A DNA stretch of 31,641 bases from the IMG/VR virus record IMGVR_UViG_3300027962_000003, positions 1 through 31,641 of that record; one strand, 5' to 3'. Position numbers and translations under genes: made by a program. The DNA is from a virus. The notes beneath the pieces were generated by a model. It had not been told where the DNA came from and made no database searches. It saw only the letters and a list, made by a program, of their open reading frames with translations. Below are positions 1 through 6,883 of the stretch, one piece after another; position 1 is the stretch's first letter, and each line of letters opens with the position of its first letter.

Positions 1-15
1 GAGGATGAATAATTT

Positions 16-387
16 TTAATCCGCATACAGAGCTCCTTTCCCTGAATATTCTCGTCCGGTATAAAACCCATACCAGACACCTTCAAAAGCGTCTCGATAG
101 AGAGTAAAATGGGCTGAATCGGGATAGTGCCTGCGAATCCGAAGTGTCTGATCGATACTATCGGTGAGAACTCGAATCATCGAATCCGGTATTGTCCGTC
201 CATAGTCGGCGCTGCGCTCCTGAAACAGTGGATGATTAGGTAGACCCTTTTGTAGTTCTGGTCGTTTGAATTTGCCTTGCTGATGCGCTCGAGAGAACGT
301 TTCTCCCTCTTGCTGTAATAGCAAGAAGAGTACAACTCCCCCACAAACACCAAGAAGAATCACAAGTATTCCTATCCACTTCTCCAT
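16..387 (-). CDS. Membrane-anchored small protein, function unknown
   Basis: This 123-aa protein has one N-terminal hydrophobic segment (about residues 5-24, GILVILLGVCGGVVLFLLL), then a polar domain of about 95 residues with many Arg, Tyr and Asp and a C-terminal YGFYTGREYSGKG stretch. The topology suggests an inner-membrane anchor with one soluble domain, as seen in spanins and some superinfection-exclusion proteins, but no family is recognised. The start is supported by GGAG about six bases upstream of the ATG. It is the first gene after the duplicated leader at 397-585 and probably opens a separate transcription unit that continues leftward out of the window. I am sure it is a gene and unsure of its role. 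Confidence 0.75.
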   Translation of the reverse strand: MEKWIGILVILLGVCGGVVLFLLLQQEGETFSRAHQQGKFKRPELQKGLPNHPLFQERSADYGRTIPDSMIRVLTDSIDQTLRIRRHYPDSAHFTLYRDAFEGVWYGFYTGREYSGKGALYAD

Positions 388-396
388 AACCCTCTC

Positions 397-585
397 CTTT
401 CTGCCCTTTCTATAGAGGCATTATAAGTACCGTCGTTCGAATTAAAGTCTCTACCCGACTGTGGAAAAAAGTTTTTCTCTGTGTAGTAATTACCACCTTA
501 TTATTACTACATAATTACTATACGCTAATTGTTTGTTTTTCCTCTTCTTAACCAACCCTTGTAGTAAGAAAGTAACAAAGTAATC
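397..585 (-). promoter_or_regulatory. Duplicated leader/control element, copy A
   Basis: This non-coding AT-rich stretch shares six blocks in the same order with 31335-31518: CTTTCTGCCC (397), TATAGAG (411), TCTCTACCCGACTGTG (448), GTAGTAATTACC (483), TAATTACTATACGCTAA (512) and GTAACAAAGTAATC (572). On the minus strand the block at 512-528 contains TATAGT (517-522), a plausible -10 without a recognisable -35, which would fit an activator-dependent promoter for the gene at 16-387. TAGTAATTA and TAATTACTA form an inverted repeat (485-520). An origin or partition site is an alternative reading. Confidence 0.65.
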
Positions 586-614
586 AGTTTTATTTCTGTT
601 GAGTGGAGAAATAT

Positions 615-628
615 CTCTATATATAGAG
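615..628 (-). terminator. Perfect 14-bp palindrome just past the primase stop
   Basis: CTCTATATATAGAG lies three bases beyond the primase stop codon. It could form a short AT-rich hairpin at the 3' end of the replication operon, but there is no long U-tract, so true terminator activity is doubtful. A regulator site is the alternative. Confidence 0.3.
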
Positions 629-630
629 GG

Positions 631-2289
631 TTACGAGAACTCTGCCGGAAGCATCCACACACTCCGTGAGGTGGGAGTATCTTCTACCCGAATATGTTCT
701 TTATCCGGGACCGCATCAATTAAGCGGAGCATTGCACCTAAGGTTTTCGGGGCAATCCGTTCGTTCTGTGCTCGTTTCAGCCAATCCCGTAATCCTGTTC
801 CAAAGATATACGTCCGTCCATCTTTCTCATAAGGGGATTGCGCAAGGACCGTCTCTTCATCCAATCCCTCTGCCGGGGGGTGCTCAGAGAGGTATTGATA
901 CAACCACATACGAATCATCCCTTCATCAGTGCTCTCGTCACCAATATCCACAGCCTCTGTGGCATCTAACAACGCCTGTGCAATACTATCCCATTTCGAG
1001 GACTTAAATTTCGGGATATATACTCCGGCTGCTGCTGCGATTTTCCGGCGCAGGTAGGTTTGCGAAATAAGATTCCGGACCTCTCCAAGCATAATACTTC
1101 CCCGCGCGGTTTCCAGTCGATAGATTGGTTCATCTGCGGTATATTTGACAATCCGTTGAATGTGAATATTTAAGAGATTCGAGAGATGTTCGCAGTATTC
1201 TTCTCGCTTACTTTCCCAGTCCTCTCGGTCCTCTTCCCCGGCGGTGGATGAAAGCGTCAGATCCTCAATTTTCTCTTTAGAGCGTTCCTTCTCGACCCAT
1301 TTTTTGGCTTTCCGAATTGTGCGTTCATAGTAATCTTCCCGCAGCTTCAGATCTTCATTGTTCTTCCGGCGTTTTGCAATAATCAGATTGGCAATTTCTT
1401 GATCGGTCCATCCGACCTGTGCCGCGCGTGTAGCTAATGCCATATCATAGGCAGAGGGTGAGGTGTCAGACATATCACTCCGATTGCCCTGCCATGTTGC
1501 CTGAAACTCCGGATCAATCTCGGCTAAGATCTGAAATTTATCGAAATTCGGTTGTGCGTCAGGATTTAGTGTGAGGTTGGTTGAATGCACATGCTTATAA
1601 TCCTGCACTTGGACTTGAATATCCTCCGGAATAATCTCCGCAAAGTCCTCTGGTTCATACCGCCGAATCGGGGTCTCCCACATCGGTGTAACTTCCGCCG
1701 GAGCGCGTTTATAATTCCATGTCCCCGGAACACGCAAGACCCGCGAGAGATCAAACGTGGAATCCAGCTCCCGATGCATCCGTTTCGCATGTGCCTGTAA
1801 TGTCCAGTTCCAGCGAGCGACCAGATTCGCTCCGAAGTGTCGTTCCTCCTCTGTCGGAAACGTAAGAAACTCATGGAATAACCAATAGACGTGATACCCG
1901 CCTCCGGTCTGGACAACAATAGATGGTGGAGCTCCGCAGCGATCGAGCAGTTCCCAAACCTCTTCTGCATCGTGGAAGAGATTCGTTTTTTGATGCCCCT
2001 CCTTTTGGAGATCTATATCAGCCCAGAGCCCCGGAATCCCGGTAATATCCTGCGGTTTACACCGTCGATGTGCTCCAAAATTCTGTGGAGCAGTGCCGAC
2101 ACCAAAGTAGATGTCTTTTCCCACCGTTTCTGCCGGGTGCTCAGGTAGGAGTGTCTGCGCCGTTTCAGCTACATCAGATACCTCTTGGAGCCAATAACTC
2201 CGTTTGTCCGGGAGTGTCCAGAGAAGGATCCAATCGGAGTGGGGTTTATCTGCGTAGAGTGCCTCCATAAAACGTGCTGTCTGTTCCAT
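631..2289 (-). CDS. AEP/RepB-like DNA primase
   Basis: This 552-aa protein has an archaeo-eukaryotic-type primase core. WADID (residues 89-93) supplies the metal-binding acidic pair, GGGYHVYW (129-136) the conserved His motif, and RVPGTWNYK (about 186-194) the third motif typical of RepB-like phage and plasmid primases. A PriCT-like helical segment follows (about 285-345), then a C-terminal half without a recognised domain. It presumably makes primers for phage replication. The ATG has AGGGAG ten bases upstream. It is the last gene of the replication operon, separated from its upstream neighbour by a structured spacer. No helicase domain is fused to it; the SNF2-type protein in the same module is a different kind of motor. 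Confidence 0.85.
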   Translation of the reverse strand: MEQTARFMEALYADKPHSDWILLWTLPDKRSYWLQEVSDVAETAQTLLPEHPAETVGKDIYFGVGTAPQNFGAHRRCKPQDITGIPGLWADIDLQKEGHQKTNLFHDAEEVWELLDRCGAPPSIVVQTGGGYHVYWLFHEFLTFPTEEERHFGANLVARWNWTLQAHAKRMHRELDSTFDLSRVLRVPGTWNYKRAPAEVTPMWETPIRRYEPEDFAEIIPEDIQVQVQDYKHVHSTNLTLNPDAQPNFDKFQILAEIDPEFQATWQGNRSDMSDTSPSAYDMALATRAAQVGWTDQEIANLIIAKRRKNNEDLKLREDYYERTIRKAKKWVEKERSKEKIEDLTLSSTAGEEDREDWESKREEYCEHLSNLLNIHIQRIVKYTADEPIYRLETARGSIMLGEVRNLISQTYLRRKIAAAAGVYIPKFKSSKWDSIAQALLDATEAVDIGDESTDEGMIRMWLYQYLSEHPPAEGLDEETVLAQSPYEKDGRTYIFGTGLRDWLKRAQNERIAPKTLGAMLRLIDAVPDKEHIRVEDTPTSRSVWMLPAEFS

Positions 2290-2321
2290 ACAACCAGAGC
2301 TCCCTCTGTCTGTAAAGTAAA

Positions 2322-2379
2322 GGGGGACCTACAAGTGAACCATCCATGGAGGGTGTGTGGTTGCATAGGTAGGCCCCCC
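2322..2379 (-). ncRNA. Structured intergenic spacer before the primase gene
   Basis: Arms at 2322-2332 and 2369-2379 pair over 10 of 11 positions (GGGGGACCTAC with GTAGGCCCCCC). Inside them AACCA (2338-2342) pairs with TGGTT (2358-2362), and TCCATGGA (2343-2350) is self-complementary. In the minus-strand transcript the outer helix is followed by CCCCCTTTACTTT, a weak U-rich run, so it may be an attenuator, an RNA-processing site or an mRNA-stabilising stem between the zinc-protein and primase cistrons. Confidence 0.5.
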
Positions 2380-2385
2380 GGTGAG

Positions 2386-3135
2386 TTATTCTGTTTCTGT
2401 TGCCGTTTCTGCAACCTCTTGCCAATCATCCTCCATCCGAACACTGGCAAGGGTGTCTTGAATTGTCTCACGATAGTTTTGAATGAACTGAACCGCCTCC
2501 GTCTCTAACTGCGCCTCAGCACTGAATGTTGCCGTACTATACTGAATGCCGGCATCATTCTTCGTCTGTTCTAATCCGATTGAGGACACTACACTATAGT
2601 ACGCAATGCCCTTACTTGCGAGCCGGATGAAATACTGTTTCAGGTTTCCAATACTCGTTGGAGGAAGGATCACAGCTATGGGGATCAAACTATCTTCCGG
2701 AAGAACAAAGAGTAAGCGCATTTCTTTACACGCTTTTCCGTTGCCCCCTTTAAGATCACTACCCCATTCGTTCATAGGACAGGTCCGACACTCCCCGCCC
2801 GGATCACCGATACCGACTTTGCCATCATCACTAAAGCAGTCCGGGACGTGATTCCCTTCGGATTCCTCAAAAGGGACACTCCAATACGCGCGTTGCGGTC
2901 GCCATTGGACAATCACACCGGAAAGCGTTTTCCGAAAATCTGAGTCCTCTCCTAACCCCGGAATTTCCCATTGCTTCCCTCCTCCGGAGGGAATTTTGAC
3001 ACGATCCAGATCCATCGGAGAAATCGAGTCCTCTCCGATATTGGCGTGGAGCGTTTCCAGAATTTCATCCGGATCAAACTGCATTACCTTATAGTTCTCC
3101 AGCTTCTGCAAGGCGGTCGACTGTGACTCACTCAT
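2386..3135 (-). CDS. Zinc-binding phage protein, possible ssDNA-binding accessory factor
   Basis: This 249-aa protein has an acidic C-terminus (EVAETATETE) and a cysteine cluster near its centre (PDCF, then ECRTCP, then KACKE), which could bind one zinc ion. It is followed by a beta-rich segment with ILPPTSIGNLKQYF. The acidic tail and its position between a coiled-coil protein and the primase resemble phage ssDNA-binding or recombination mediator proteins, and I recall similar cysteine-containing proteins in phage replication modules, but I cannot name a family. AAGGAG lies well placed before the ATG. A strongly structured spacer precedes it. Gene certain, function inferred. Confidence 0.6.
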   Translation of the reverse strand: MSESQSTALQKLENYKVMQFDPDEILETLHANIGEDSISPMDLDRVKIPSGGGKQWEIPGLGEDSDFRKTLSGVIVQWRPQRAYWSVPFEESEGNHVPDCFSDDGKVGIGDPGGECRTCPMNEWGSDLKGGNGKACKEMRLLFVLPEDSLIPIAVILPPTSIGNLKQYFIRLASKGIAYYSVVSSIGLEQTKNDAGIQYSTATFSAEAQLETEAVQFIQNYRETIQDTLASVRMEDDWQEVAETATETE

Positions 3136-3162
3136 GGTAGTCTTTCTCCTTTGTTTCGATTA

Positions 3163-3256
3163 TTCCGCGTTCCCCGGCAGCGGGTTGAATACCGGGGAGG
3201 GGGTAACCCTTTCGATGAGCAGAGGCTCCCACCGTCAACCACCCCGAAACGCGGAA
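3163..3256 (-). ncRNA. Candidate structured RNA with pseudoknot, 5' of the zinc-protein gene
   Basis: A perfect 9-bp closing helix (TTCCGCGTT, 3163-3171, with AACGCGGAA, 3248-3256) encloses a 6-bp hairpin (CCCCGG 3172-3177 with CCGGGG 3192-3197). The 14-nt hairpin loop contains GGTTGA (3183-3188), complementary to TCAACC (3235-3240), a possible pseudoknot. A GAGC/GCTC hairpin (3217-3228) also forms. The element starts five bases after one stop codon and ends 28 bases before the next start, where AAGGAG is exposed. It could be a cis-regulatory leader or a processed small RNA. It matches no riboswitch class that I recognise. Confidence 0.55.
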
Positions 3257-3260
3257 ATGA

Positions 3261-3713
3261 TTAGTTTGCACTTCGTGCGCGGATCTGCACTTTTTTCTGC
3301 AGCCGTAAAGCCTCCCGGAGTTCGTGCGGGACAGCAGCGAATTCATCATCCTCTGTTACATCAACGGTCTCAGCTTCCTGCTCATATTGCCGGACCAGTG
3401 CTGAAACGCTCATCACATTGAAATCCTCATAGACGTAATCCTCAAACCCCGCTTTTCGGAGGCGTGTGATACTCTCTTGCTTCCCCCCCTCATCCTTCGG
3501 AAGTGCATACGCCCATGTCTGCCGGTGGATATAAAACGTAAACCCGTTCATCGTCATCGACTGAACACCAATCTCCATGAAATCCTCCATGAGATCCTCA
3601 TCCAGCTCATCTTTCTCATCTTCCAAAGCGCTCAGCTGTGTTTTGAGCTTCCGGACCTCAGCCTCAATCTCAGCCCGGCGTTTTAGACGGTCTTGCATTG
3701 TGCGTTGTGACAT
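3261..3713 (-). CDS. Coiled-coil protein, possibly Gp157-like
   Basis: This 150-aa protein starts at the ATG preceded by GGAGG six bases upstream; a longer reading would need a TTG inside that site. Residues 8-50 form a charged heptad-like coiled coil (RRAEIEAEVRKLKTQLSALE), followed by a compact domain with FTFYIHRQTW and an acidic C-terminal part. The arrangement resembles siphovirus Gp157-type coiled-coil proteins of replication modules, though the match is only by general shape. It follows an intra-operon terminator and a GTTA-N6-TAAC operator, so it probably heads its own transcription unit with the zinc protein and primase. Confidence 0.6.
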   Translation of the reverse strand: MSQRTMQDRLKRRAEIEAEVRKLKTQLSALEDEKDELDEDLMEDFMEIGVQSMTMNGFTFYIHRQTWAYALPKDEGGKQESITRLRKAGFEDYVYEDFNVMSVSALVRQYEQEAETVDVTEDDEFAAVPHELREALRLQKKVQIRARSAN

Positions 3714-3743
3714 AACACCCTCCAAGGTTACTGGTTTATACTC

Positions 3744-3759
3744 TGTTATTACGTTAACA
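3744..3759. promoter_or_regulatory. Operator TGTTA-N6-TAACA
   Basis: A palindrome matching the sites at 6848-6863 and 7181-7194. It lies 30 bases upstream of the coiled-coil gene start. TATAAA (minus strand, 3735-3740) just downstream is a candidate -10, with TTGTTA of the operator as a poorly spaced -35. Confidence 0.55.
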
Positions 3760-3763
3760 ATTT

Positions 3764-3787
3764 AAAAAGATTGCATCTTCAATGCAA
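3764..3787 (-). terminator. Rho-independent terminator after the zinc-finger gene
   Basis: TTGCAT (3771-3776) and ATGCAA (3782-3787) form a 6-bp stem with a 5-nt loop. On the minus strand it is followed by TCTTTTT. It lies six bases past the stop codon of the 71-aa gene and immediately before an operator, so it separates two transcription units. The stem is AT-rich, so read-through is likely. Confidence 0.55.
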
Positions 3788-3792
3788 CGACT

Positions 3793-4008
3793 TTATTCCC
3801 GAAGGTCTCGTCCGTAGGGGTGTCCCGCGCGCTTTGCTCGAACGCAGGGCGGACAGAGAAAGTAGGTCTGGCGCGAAGTGAAAAACTGCCGTCCACAGTA
3901 GCAGGTTTTCCGGTATCGCCCCTGTCCGTGTAACCGGCGAAACTCGGCTTGTACCAGCTTGCGCTGTATCCTATTCCAGTGCTGTACTTGCTCTTTAATC
4001 GTTAGCAT
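3793..4008 (-). CDS. Small zinc-ribbon protein
   Basis: This 71-aa basic protein has a CYC motif (residues 36-38) and CPPC (52-55), giving a four-residue zinc ribbon (CxC-x13-CxxC). Its N-terminal half is a basic helix (NRIQRKLVQAEFRRLHGQG). It probably binds nucleic acid, perhaps as a small regulator or replication accessory factor. Its start lies inside the last codons of the helicase gene (14-base overlap) with AAGGAA upstream, so it is translationally coupled to it. The product is not otherwise recognised. Confidence 0.65.
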   Translation of the reverse strand: MLTIKEQVQHWNRIQRKLVQAEFRRLHGQGRYRKTCYCGRQFFTSRQTYFLCPPCVRAKRAGHPYGRDLRE

Positions 4009-6031
4009 AGATCGTATTCCTTTCCGCTAAGATTGCTGTGACCACATCTTTCCGGTCTTGGAGTGCTGTATAGACCTTTTCATCAACGGAGCGCTCCGCT
4101 AAGAGATGAATATAGATGATAGTATGCTCTTGCCCCGGTCGATGAATCCGCTTGAGACTCTGCTCATAATCACCGAGTGAGAACCCTAAACTGTAATAAA
4201 TACAGTATCGCGCGCGGGTAAAATCAACACCAACTCCCCCGGATTGTATTTGCACCGCTAAGACGTCATACTCCCCAGCTTGCCATGCTGTAAGATCATC
4301 TCCCTGTCCAGAGAGTGTTCCGACGGTATAGCCTTGCGACTCACAGACTTCTGCAATGAGGTTCAGGTCATAGGTAAAGCGCGCGAAGATGACTAGTGGC
4401 TCCGCTTGATCAATCCCCTCTAAGACCTCTTCTAAGAGCTGCCGTTTCGCTGTTCCTAAGCGCGTAATCTCCCCCTCATCATTTGTAATAAATCCACTCG
4501 TGACCTGTTGCATCCGAAGCAGCTTGGTCAACGCATTTAACACGGTCACTTCCCCCTCGTCTACTTCGGCAAAGAATTCGCGCTCAATTCCGGTATAGAC
4601 CTTGCGTTCTTTCGCAGAGAGTTGACAGCTCCGGTAGATATGCATGGTTTCCGGGAGGTCTAAGACGTCCGAATCGACCTTATACGCAATCTTATAAAAC
4701 TTTTCATGGAGCTCGTCTTGATATTGGAATCCTAAGACCTGTTTATTTTTATATCCCCCCATCACCGCATAGCGCTGCTTAAAGCGGTGAAAGTTGGTCC
4801 CAAAGATACCGGGATCAAGAAAGCGATATTGTGCATATACATCTAGCGGAGAGTGTGGCATCGGCGTGCCGGTGAGACAGAGCCGGTAGGGCGTGCGTTG
4901 TCCGATCCGTTTACAAAGCAGACTGGTAACACCACCCGGCGCTTTAATTTTGTGACTCTCATCTAAAACGACCAGCTCAAACTGCCAGTCAGTCAGCTTC
5001 GTTTTCAGCGGTTCATATATTGCGGAGGTATAATTGCAGACCAGTACCAAGGGCTGTTCCGTGCGCTCCTGTCGCTGGAACTCCCGGACGGCTTGCTGTG
5101 TCTTTTCTTGTACACTCCCCCGCAACGTCACACAGCGGATACCCGTTGTATGTTTCGCGAACTCACTTTCCCAGACATGTAAGACAGACTTCGGACAGAG
5201 AATTAACGTGCGCTGATGTTCCCGGTTTTTAATTAGCCCGACAGTCACATAGGATTTTCCCGTGCCCATATCCATCGCCAGCATCGTTGCGTGTAAGTCC
5301 TTCGCGAACCAGTACGCCTGACGCTGGTGATGCCATGCCTCATACGTCATGTTCGGGATGTCCGGAAGTGTCTCGCGCGTTTTGAATCTCTGTGCTGCTG
5401 TCCGGGTTTGTGCGGATTCTAAAAGCGCTCCGTAGGCAGAGTCCGCTTGATCGGGATCGGGAAACTGCTGTGCGATCCGTTCGGCTATTGCCGGGGTTGC
5501 CGGGTATCGCCACGCTTTCTGGTTACGCTTTCCCGGCATCTTGCGCCATTGCCCTCCGGTAATCCGCTTACAGCGATCTTTCTCTGTATAATCTGATCGA
5601 AGGTAAATATAGCCGTCATGGACCTCAATCACTGTGGGGTCTTTTCCCCGGCGGACAGCCTCAGGTTGAAATATTCCGTTCGATTCGAGAATCGTTACCT
5701 GCGATTTCGGCAGCCACGTTTCCATCCGCGTCTGTTCAATGACCGTTGTTTGAATTTCCGTGAGATCATCCGGGTCAAAATCCCGGGGAATGCCTAGCTT
5801 CGCAGAGCACTCCGGACCATAGCCAACCAGAATTGAGACCGGGTTCGTAATCTCTAATCCGCATCGATGGCAGTGTTGTGATTGCCGAACGGTCGCATGC
5901 ACTTGTACAAGATAGGCTTTTTGCGTCGATTGCTTCACCGATTCAACCGTCAGTATAGAGGTCTCTAGCTGCTTCTCACGCGCTAACCATCGGGGAATCT
6001 TAATGAGTGCGGTCGTTTCGTTCTCTATCAT
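3995..6031 (-). CDS. SNF2-family DNA helicase/translocase with N-terminal zinc motif
   Basis: The 678-aa reading starts at an ATG with GGAGG six bases upstream; an ORF extension of 40 codons upstream overlaps another gene and is not used. Residues 54-75 hold CHRCG and GYGPEC, a DUF6011-like zinc motif. Residues 130-190 form a small domain with KAWRYP, like the accessory regions of annealing-helicase-type proteins. The motor follows: walker A MDMGTGKS (253-260), DESH box (357-360), LTGTP (386-390), then GGVGVDF and RIHRPGQ near residues 600-640. SNF2 proteins translocate on duplex DNA; in phages they are linked to replication or recombination. It sits in the replication operon upstream of the primase. 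Confidence 0.9.
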   Translation of the reverse strand: MIENETTALIKIPRWLAREKQLETSILTVESVKQSTQKAYLVQVHATVRQSQHCHRCGLEITNPVSILVGYGPECSAKLGIPRDFDPDDLTEIQTTVIEQTRMETWLPKSQVTILESNGIFQPEAVRRGKDPTVIEVHDGYIYLRSDYTEKDRCKRITGGQWRKMPGKRNQKAWRYPATPAIAERIAQQFPDPDQADSAYGALLESAQTRTAAQRFKTRETLPDIPNMTYEAWHHQRQAYWFAKDLHATMLAMDMGTGKSYVTVGLIKNREHQRTLILCPKSVLHVWESEFAKHTTGIRCVTLRGSVQEKTQQAVREFQRQERTEQPLVLVCNYTSAIYEPLKTKLTDWQFELVVLDESHKIKAPGGVTSLLCKRIGQRTPYRLCLTGTPMPHSPLDVYAQYRFLDPGIFGTNFHRFKQRYAVMGGYKNKQVLGFQYQDELHEKFYKIAYKVDSDVLDLPETMHIYRSCQLSAKERKVYTGIEREFFAEVDEGEVTVLNALTKLLRMQQVTSGFITNDEGEITRLGTAKRQLLEEVLEGIDQAEPLVIFARFTYDLNLIAEVCESQGYTVGTLSGQGDDLTAWQAGEYDVLAVQIQSGGVGVDFTRARYCIYYSLGFSLGDYEQSLKRIHRPGQEHTIIYIHLLAERSVDEKVYTALQDRKDVVTAILAERNTIYAND

Positions 6032-6146
6032 GTTGTCCTCCGAACTCGTCCTGTTCAATTTTGTCAATAATCTCCAATGTGCAAGCATTCCGGAATTGCG
6101 TTTGCAGGCATTTCGGAAGGGCGGTGAATTGAATTTCCTGTTCCAT
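6000..6146 (-). CDS. Small hypothetical protein (48 aa)
   Basis: The reading begins at an ATG with AGGAGG five bases upstream and overlaps the helicase start by 32 bases in another frame, which suggests translational coupling. The sequence begins MEQEIQFTALPKCLQTQF and has an acidic middle and a basic, charged tail (HDRERNDRTH). No domain is recognised. The strong ribosome site and the regular spacing after the preceding mini-gene support it as real. Confidence 0.6.
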   Translation of the reverse strand: MEQEIQFTALPKCLQTQFRNACTLEIIDKIEQDEFGGQHDRERNDRTH

Positions 6147-6166
6147 GACAACCTCCTGTGTTTGAG

Positions 6167-6244
6167 TTAATCCAGATCTATTTGAAAGCATCCATTCGGA
6201 CACCGTTCATCCGTTTTTTCCCAATGATCAATATTGTAGTTCAT
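6167..6244 (-). CDS. 25-aa mini-protein with CPNGC motif
   Basis: The ATG overlaps the stop codon of the upstream gene (ATGA). GGAGG lies eight bases upstream, and the frame runs 25 codons to TAA. It fills an otherwise empty gap of about 95 bases in a tightly packed operon. The peptide starts MNYNIDHWEKTDE and carries RCPNGCFQ, two cysteines that could bind metal or form a disulfide. It is too short for most gene finders. Its function is unknown; it might be a regulatory or inhibitor peptide. Confidence 0.6.
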   Translation of the reverse strand: MNYNIDHWEKTDERCPNGCFQIDLD

Positions 6245-6483
6245 TGGTTTTCCCTCCGGGCTTCGTGTTTCCATCGGCGTTCATCTGCTATAACAGCGTT
6301 CCCCGCTTCTGCCAAGAGCGCAGCAAGGTCGAGCATTTCATTGATCGGGAACACGAGCTCCTGTCGTTCCCCCTGTCCCCACTTGGCCTGTTTGTTCACG
6401 ATGGAAATCATCTGCCCACCGTCCAGTCCTCCATAAAAGCGCGTAATCTCAAAGCGTTCGTTTTCGGCTATCGTTGTACTCAT
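6241..6483 (-). CDS. Small hypothetical protein (80 aa)
   Basis: AGGAGG precedes the ATG by about five bases. The first half is beta-like with GGLDGGQMISIVNKQ; the second half is helical (EMLDLAALLAEAGNAVIADE) and ends in a charged tail. Small proteins of this kind are common in phage early regions, and no function can be assigned. It lies between the first gene of the early operon and the mini-gene, with which it shares an ATGA overlap. Confidence 0.65.
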   Translation of the reverse strand: MSTTIAENERFEITRFYGGLDGGQMISIVNKQAKWGQGERQELVFPINEMLDLAALLAEAGNAVIADERRWKHEARRENQ

Positions 6484-6504
6484 GACGCCTCCTCTGTGTA
6501 TGAG

Positions 6505-6801
6505 TTAATAGTCAACAGGATTCATTTCGAGTTCTGCAATCGCCTTCTCCCCGACGGTATCCATCGAGGTGAATCCCCGATCAAGGCAATCACAGGGCGT
6601 CTGGACATCCCCCACGTCATACATCCCATGCTCCGGTCCGAAGACCTCAACACCAATCGTCTCATCACACTCGGTCTCATCATACTGATCCCAATCCGCT
6701 GCGGTAAAATGCTGACTGGCTTCTAACGGTTGCCGGTCTCCGGTTGTCCGGTGCTCAAAGAATTCTCCGGGACAAGTAAGTATTATAGAATATGATCGCA
6801 T
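6505..6801 (-). CDS. Hypothetical acidic protein (98 aa), first gene of the early operon
   Basis: A highly acidic 98-aa protein (ADWDQYDETECDETIGVEVF) with no membrane segment and one CDC pair. GGGAG precedes the ATG at suitable spacing. It is the first gene downstream of the GTTA-N6-TAAC operator at 6848-6863, so it probably opens the early operon and should be among the first products made. Its acidity would fit a DNA-mimic or inhibitor role, but that is speculation; it matches no family I know. Confidence 0.65.
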   Translation of the reverse strand: MRSYSIILTCPGEFFEHRTTGDRQPLEASQHFTAADWDQYDETECDETIGVEVFGPEHGMYDVGDVQTPCDCLDRGFTSMDTVGEKAIAELEMNPVDY

Positions 6802-6847
6802 AGGGCGCTCCCTTCGCTACTCTCGCTATGTCTTTGCTCTCTCAATC

Positions 6848-6883
6848 TGTTACTACATTAACAAAATTGGATTTAAAATGCAA
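6848..6883 (-). promoter_or_regulatory. Early-operon promoter with GTTA-N6-TAAC operator
   Basis: The palindrome TGTTA-CTACAT-TAACA (6848-6863) lies 46 bases upstream of the gene at 6505-6801. On the minus strand TTGCAT (6878-6883) is a fair -35. With a 17-base spacer the -10 falls at 6855-6860 (TAATGT, a weak match), at the same offset in the palindrome as the -10 of the repressor promoter at 7187-7192. Confidence 0.55.

Noticed and set aside
397-585. Attachment-site or terminal direct repeat pair with 31335-31518
   Set aside because: The copies are diverged blocks rather than an identical core, and both lie upstream of same-direction operons. No integrase was seen.
599-832. Plus-strand 77-aa ORF
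   Set aside because: It lies opposite the primase gene, has no ribosome site, and its translation has no domain pattern. The primase motifs are clear in the other frame.
3163-3256. Assignment to a known riboswitch or ribozyme such as HDV-like, fluoride or hammerhead
   Set aside because: The required conserved core sequences were not found by eye. It is kept as an unnamed structured RNA.
3128-3349. Minus-strand 73-aa ORF through the spacer 3136-3260
   Set aside because: It overlaps the coiled-coil gene end in another frame, and its composition looks random. The paired arms of the structured RNA explain the spacer better.
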